DNA of 64,000 bases, from contig NZ_SOZE01000011.1 of the NCBI RefSeq assembly GCF_004519315.1, positions 105,850-169,849 of the forward strand, read 5' to 3'. Positions within the stretch are counted from its first letter, which is position 1. Each line of letters opens with the position of its first letter. Made by a program: the position numbers and the translations under genes. Source of the DNA: Mucilaginibacter psychrotolerans (lineage in GTDB: Bacteria; Bacteroidota; Bacteroidia; Sphingobacteriales; Sphingobacteriaceae). The notes under the pieces were generated by a model that was not told the origin of the DNA, made no database searches, and saw only the letters and a program-made list of their open reading frames with translations. Positions 60,259 to 64,000 of the stretch are shown one piece after another.

Positions 60259-62805
60259 TTGGCTGCCGGGGGCACGCTGATAACCGGAAATGATGATGGG
60301 ATATCTTCTTCGGGTGCAACCGGATCAATACAAACCGCTACGCGTTTATTTAACGTAGCGGGTAACTATACTTACAATGGCGATAACGCACAGAGCATTG
60401 GCACAGGATTACCAACTACGGTAAACAATTTAACTATCGATAATACACAGGGCGCTACCATGCCTCCTGCCTCGGTTAGTTACACAATTAACGGCGCATT
60501 ATCTTTACTGAACGGCGACCTGGACATGGGCACCAATGATTTGGTAACCGGTGCCGGATTTACCAACAACGGTACTGGTACGCTGCACACCCAGAGTATT
60601 TCCTCAGCGCCCTTAACGGCTGGAAAAACCTGGAACATACCTGTAGATTACAACAGTTCGACTGCGCAAACTGCGGTAACGGGTACTTATAGTGACCTGC
60701 TGTTCTCGGGGCCCGGTGTTAAAACCACTTCCTCCGGCACTATTTCGGTAATGGGAAATTGGACATCATCTGATGGAAAGATTGATTTGGTGACCAATGG
60801 CACCACGGTGTTGTTTAACGGTACTACCCAAGACCTCAACGACGATGGCAGCGACGACGGGAACGGTGTAGTATTTAAAAACGTTACTTTCGGAAACAGC
60901 GGCACTAAAACGCTTGTAACGGGCACATATTCTATATCAAATTCGGGCTTGCTAACGATGGCCGGGAGCGCGGTGCTGGCAGCAAACGGAAACTTAACGG
61001 TAACATCCGATTCATTAGGCAATGGAAATATTGGGCCTATTGCGGGTAGTGCTGATATTACCGGTAATGTAAATGTACAAACGCTTATTACCGGCGGTAA
61101 TATTGATATAAACCGTGGTACACGTACTATTTCAACGCCCATAAACGATGCTGCCCTGGCTAGCAAAACATTTCAGCAGCTGCAAAATTACACATTGATA
61201 ACCGGCCCAGGCAACGTTAAAAACGGCTTTGACCTTGGCGGCACAAGCACGCCTAATGCGGTAACGCTGCAAACGTATAACGAGCCGGCTTATACCACAA
61301 ATATATATACACCGTTGCCGAATATTTACCAATCGGCGACGCCCGGAAAAGGTTACTTGTTTTTCTACCGCGGCGACCGTTCTAACATAAGCAGTAAGCT
61401 TAATGCGCCGTTTGATGCGCCTGGCGATGTTACGGTGACATACACCGGGCCCATAAATAAAGGCAACGTTACTATGGCTGGCCTTACCAATACACATAAT
61501 GTCGGCGACCCGGTTAATGGTTATAATTTGCTAGGTAACCCCTGCCCATCAACTATCGACTGGGAAACAGTTTTAGCAAATTCAAGCAACATGGATAACC
61601 TGATTATAACCATAAAACCTGGAGGTGGCTCTGCCCAATACTTTAACGGCGTTAGTACAAACGGCGGATCGAGATACATACAAACAGGACAAGGCTTTTA
61701 CGTAAAAGTTGCAGATGCAAGTAACACCGGTAGTGTGAATTTTACCGAAAGCAGCAAAGCAAATAGCTCTCCATCGCGTTTATTGAGCCTTCCGGCCAAT
61801 AATAAGCAAACTTTAAACGCCGTACCAATTACTACTTTTTTAAGGATGACACTTAAAGATGGTAAAAGCTCGGATGAAACAACGGTAGTTTTCAGAGACG
61901 AATTTTCGGAAACAGCAAAAGATGATGCATTATACTTTTCTGGTGGTGCGGTTACGCTTAGCACGCTATCAAGTGATGCCCGTTCACTGGCAATCAATTT
62001 TATGCCGGCCATTAGCAAAGTAACACAGCTTAAATTATCTGTAAATGCTACCGCGAGTAGCAAGGTAACGCTTCTGTTTACCGATATCTCTGCCTTGGCG
62101 GGTGCACAGGTGGTGCTAAAAGATAATTTTACAGGTACCATAACACCGGTAACCCAAAACACTTCATATAGCTTCAATATAGATAAGAGTAACCCAGCTA
62201 CATATGGTACTGCAAGATTAATACTGATGTTCGGAACGCCCCCTCCTCCGGTATTGCCATTTCAGCTGGTTTCGTTCACTGCTCAAAAAAACACAACTGT
62301 TGCCCACCTTGCCTGGACCGCAAAAAATGAAACCAATAATGTATCATTTGATGTGCAGCGCGGACTCGACTCATTAAGCCTAACAACAATTTCAACCGTT
62401 TTAAGTAAACGCGACACTTCGCTTAGCAGTTATAGCTTTACCGATAATGCCCCTATAAACGGGCTAAATAGTTACCGGTTGAAACAGACAAATGCGGATG
62501 GTAGCTATACCTACTCCAATGTGTTGAAATTAGATTTTACTGTTGCTGCGCCGGTTAGCTTAACTGCTTATCCCAATCCTACCACCAGCATAATCAATAT
62601 CAGCTCGCAAAGCATCGGAAACAAGGTTGTGAATGTGGCTGTGTACAACACCATGGGGCTTACCGTGTTGGCAACCCGTACATCAGGAGCAAATGGCATT
62701 ATAACCTACGACGTGAGCCAGTTAGGGCAAGGGGTATATTTTGTTGATTTGACCGATGCAACAACAGCAGCATTTTTGGGGCATGTAAAGTTTATAAAGC
62801 AATAG
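60259..62805 (+). CDS. Giant adhesin-like protein, C-terminal part with T9SS sorting domain
   Basis: 848 codons with no credible own start (the first codon is TTG inside the broken gene), so it should be read as the rest of 55094-60232. It holds beta-helix-like strands (NGALSLLNGDLDMGTNDLVT), a region typical of large secreted proteins (GKGYLFFYRGDRSN, GYNLLGNPCPSTIDW), a fibronectin-type pair (FQLVSFTAQKNTTVAHLAWT) and a C-terminal type A T9SS sorting domain (SLTAYPNPTTSIINIS to GVYFVDLTDA). This domain directs export through the type IX system and attachment to or release from the cell surface. Confidence 0.85.
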   Translation: MAAGGTLITGNDDGISSSGATGSIQTATRLFNVAGNYTYNGDNAQSIGTGLPTTVNNLTIDNTQGATMPPASVSYTINGALSLLNGDLDMGTNDLVTGAGFTNNGTGTLHTQSISSAPLTAGKTWNIPVDYNSSTAQTAVTGTYSDLLFSGPGVKTTSSGTISVMGNWTSSDGKIDLVTNGTTVLFNGTTQDLNDDGSDDGNGVVFKNVTFGNSGTKTLVTGTYSISNSGLLTMAGSAVLAANGNLTVTSDSLGNGNIGPIAGSADITGNVNVQTLITGGNIDINRGTRTISTPINDAALASKTFQQLQNYTLITGPGNVKNGFDLGGTSTPNAVTLQTYNEPAYTTNIYTPLPNIYQSATPGKGYLFFYRGDRSNISSKLNAPFDAPGDVTVTYTGPINKGNVTMAGLTNTHNVGDPVNGYNLLGNPCPSTIDWETVLANSSNMDNLIITIKPGGGSAQYFNGVSTNGGSRYIQTGQGFYVKVADASNTGSVNFTESSKANSSPSRLLSLPANNKQTLNAVPITTFLRMTLKDGKSSDETTVVFRDEFSETAKDDALYFSGGAVTLSTLSSDARSLAINFMPAISKVTQLKLSVNATASSKVTLLFTDISALAGAQVVLKDNFTGTITPVTQNTSYSFNIDKSNPATYGTARLILMFGTPPPPVLPFQLVSFTAQKNTTVAHLAWTAKNETNNVSFDVQRGLDSLSLTTISTVLSKRDTSLSSYSFTDNAPINGLNSYRLKQTNADGSYTYSNVLKLDFTVAAPVSLTAYPNPTTSIINISSQSIGNKVVNVAVYNTMGLTVLATRTSGANGIITYDVSQLGQGVYFVDLTDATTAAFLGHVKFIKQ

Positions 62806-62807
62806 TA

Positions 62808-63029
62808 ATGATAGGTAAAAAAATAATATTTAAAGTATTGGCTATCATGGCTGTAATGCTTGCAGTAACAGCGGCTTGTTTTGCGCAATGCGACCCATTT
62901 ATCGACCCAAATTGCGAAGATATTGACGTTGAAACACCTTTGGACCAATGGGTTTTCTATCTGGCTGTAATCCCGTTTGCTATAGGCATAAAAAAAATAT
63001 ATGATAATAATAAAGAAGATATTATTTAA
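62808..63029 (+). CDS. Small secreted protein with C-terminal membrane-like tail
   Basis: A 73-residue protein two bases behind the adhesin gene and so probably co-transcribed. Signal peptide to about residue 26 (AVTAACFAQ), then the short CDPFIDPNCEDIDVETPLDQ and a hydrophobic stretch VFYLAVIPFAIGIKKIYDN ending in basic residues. The shape (Pro-Leu/Ile-Asp, hydrophobic, Lys-Lys) recalls the PID-CTERM type of sorting tail in Bacteroidota, though the usual Gly-Gly is replaced. It may be processed and placed at the surface together with the adhesin. Function unknown. Confidence 0.75.
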   Translation: MIGKKIIFKVLAIMAVMLAVTAACFAQCDPFIDPNCEDIDVETPLDQWVFYLAVIPFAIGIKKIYDNNKEDII

Positions 63030-63099
63030 TAATAATTTAATACTTAAAATAAGTATGTTTGGCGGAATAAACCGCTAATTTGATACCAAATTACAATTC

Positions 63100-63905
63100 C
63101 CCTATATTCAACGTAGAAGCAGCACTAAGAGACAGCCTATTTTCTGGATTTCCAGGGCTTATAACCTTGGCAAAACGTATGGACTATCCGAATCATGCCT
63201 GAAACGAGATATTAAATCAACGTTTAATAAAACAGTTTTTGCCTATTATCGCCATTTGCAAATGCAATTGGCCGATAATTATTTGAAGCAAAAAAAAGGC
63301 AACAAAACGCAAATTGCCTCGCTGCTTAATTTTGAGAGCCAAAGTAATTTTTTGATATGTTATAAAAAATATTAAAAAAATGAGCGTGAAAAATCATTTA
63401 TAGATAACATAAACGGGCTATCCGACGAGCGTTACAAGTTATTCGTAACACAAGCCCCGTTTGCCTTCGCCATGTTTGATAAAGATTTGCATTTTCTTGC
63501 TGCGTCGAAAAAATGGATTGATGATTACCAACTAAGGGAAAAGTTCTGCCTAGCCAATTATTATACGACATTGTTCCATCGTTTGAAAAAAAATGGCGAA
63601 AAATATTTCAATCTGCTTTAAAAAATAATATTCACAATGGCGAATCGGAATTTGAGCATCCCGATAAATTGAATATATGGATCAAATGGGATATCAGACG
63701 ATGGTTTAGGGAGGATAAGCAAATCGGAGGTGTATTATTTTATTCGGAAGATATAACCGCATCTAAGACCAGGATGACCGACAACGAAAACATTTTAGAA
63801 ATCCTCAATAAAACCAATTCGATTGTTAAAATTGGCACCTGGAAAAAAAATTATAGGATTATGTATTTAGTTCGCAAAACGTTTTTTTTGTTAATAAATT
63901 ATTGA
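63100..63905 (+). pseudogene. Decayed AraC-HTH / PAS regulator
   Basis: Positions ~63155-63375 read as an AraC-like helix-turn-helix (YGLSESCLKRDIKSTFNKTV, then LLNFESQSNFLICYKKY) and end at TAA; the same frame then continues with a PAS domain (QAPFAFAMFDKDLHFLAASK) until a frameshift near 63540; another frame goes on with PSQLLYDIVPSFEKKWRKIF and WFREDKQIGGVLFYSEDITA up to a second PAS start (ILNKTNSIVKIGTWKK). So there is at least one nonsense change and one frameshift, and the end is lost next to a presumed insertion sequence. An ancestral sensor or regulator is likely; its output is not known. Confidence 0.7.
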
Positions 63906-63913
63906 TAATCAGT

Positions 63914-63945
63914 AAGTTATTTAGTATATTTAAGCTAAATAACTT
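63914..63945. repeat. Inverted repeat before a presumed transposase gene
   Basis: AAGTTATTTAG (63914-63924) and CTAAATAACTT (63935-63945) are perfect 11-bp inverted copies with a 10-base centre, 3 bp before the ATG at 63949. It may be the end or promoter region of an insertion sequence. Confidence 0.55.
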
Positions 63946-63948
63946 GCT

Positions 63949-64000
63949 ATGTTTAGCGGAATTAGTATCAACGAATTTAGAGATAAGTTTAAAACGGAGC
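63949..64000 (+). CDS. Start of a presumed IS1595-like transposase (cut by window end)
   Basis: Only 17 residues are visible (MFSGISINEFRDKFKTE). The opening M-F-x-G...EF..(K/R)F.T resembles the N-terminus of IS1595-type transposases, and it follows a decayed gene and an inverted repeat, as expected for an insertion. The evidence is slight; the rest lies outside the window. Confidence 0.4.
   Translation, partial: MFSGISINEFRDKFKTE

Overview
The window looks like a chromosomal segment of a member of the Bacteroidota, most likely Sphingobacteriaceae (Mucilaginibacter/Pedobacter-like). The evidence is the TTTG / TAnnTTTG promoter elements, a tmRNA encoding the tag GENNFALAA, a GH92 mannosidase, a type IX secretion sorting domain, SusC/D-free but TlpA-rich gene content, and several families of intergenic inverted and tandem repeats. 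The genus is an inference; no 16S rRNA gene is present and I recognised no tRNA gene.

Layout. 0-3.4 kb: an M16 zinc peptidase pair (catalytic plus non-catalytic subunit) and two small proteins of unknown function. 3.5-17.9 kb, all leftward: the most unusual region, an export and oxidative-folding locus. It holds an HlyD-type adaptor, a C39 peptidase-containing ABC transporter (PCAT), two Cys-rich double-glycine leader peptides (six Cys each in the predicted mature part), two VKOR-thioredoxin membrane proteins (one frameshifted or split), three intact TlpA-like thioredoxins and the remains of others. The locus appears to have grown by tandem duplication of a unit [promoter-leader, VKOR, GG-peptide, TlpA, first ~30 codons of the transporter]: two orphan stubs of the C39 domain and three copies of the promoter-leader remain at the duplication joints. 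The simplest model is that the peptides are made with a GG leader, cut and exported by the PCAT/HlyD machine, and their disulfides are formed or corrected outside the inner membrane by VKOR and TlpA proteins.

18-30 kb: an orphan PhoB-like response regulator, a lipoprotein TlpA co-transcribed behind gatB, a Gly/His-tailed secreted protein, alaS, a small P-loop kinase-like protein, a toxin-antitoxin pair whose toxin has an in-frame stop, and a three-gene TrpXYZ-like ABC importer. 30-44 kb: a YbdL-type aminotransferase with an omega-amidase (metabolite repair pair), GH92 and clan GH-D glycosidases, signal peptidase I, riboflavin synthase, a Nudix protein, biotin carboxylase, nuoB and nuoA. 44.8-50 kb: a BaiN-type flavoprotein whose start codon overlaps that of divergent nuoA, a Tat-type exported NIF3 protein, a dihaem cytochrome c, an SDR enzyme and an acyltransferase. 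50.3-54.7 kb: tmRNA, a tandem UspA protein and an MgtA-type P-ATPase. 55-63 kb: a giant repeat adhesin-like gene with a C-terminal T9SS signal, interrupted by one frameshift. 63-64 kb: a decayed AraC/PAS regulator cut off by what looks like the start of an insertion sequence.

Repeats are frequent: a degenerate heptamer array (4.9-5.1 kb), 119-bp x 4 (36.2-36.7 kb), 56-bp x 6 (46.0-46.3 kb), three ~100-145-bp hairpin elements ending in CATTGCGA/TCGCAATG, and a two-copy ~170-bp element. None has CRISPR architecture. All family assignments are from reading motifs by eye; no database search was run.
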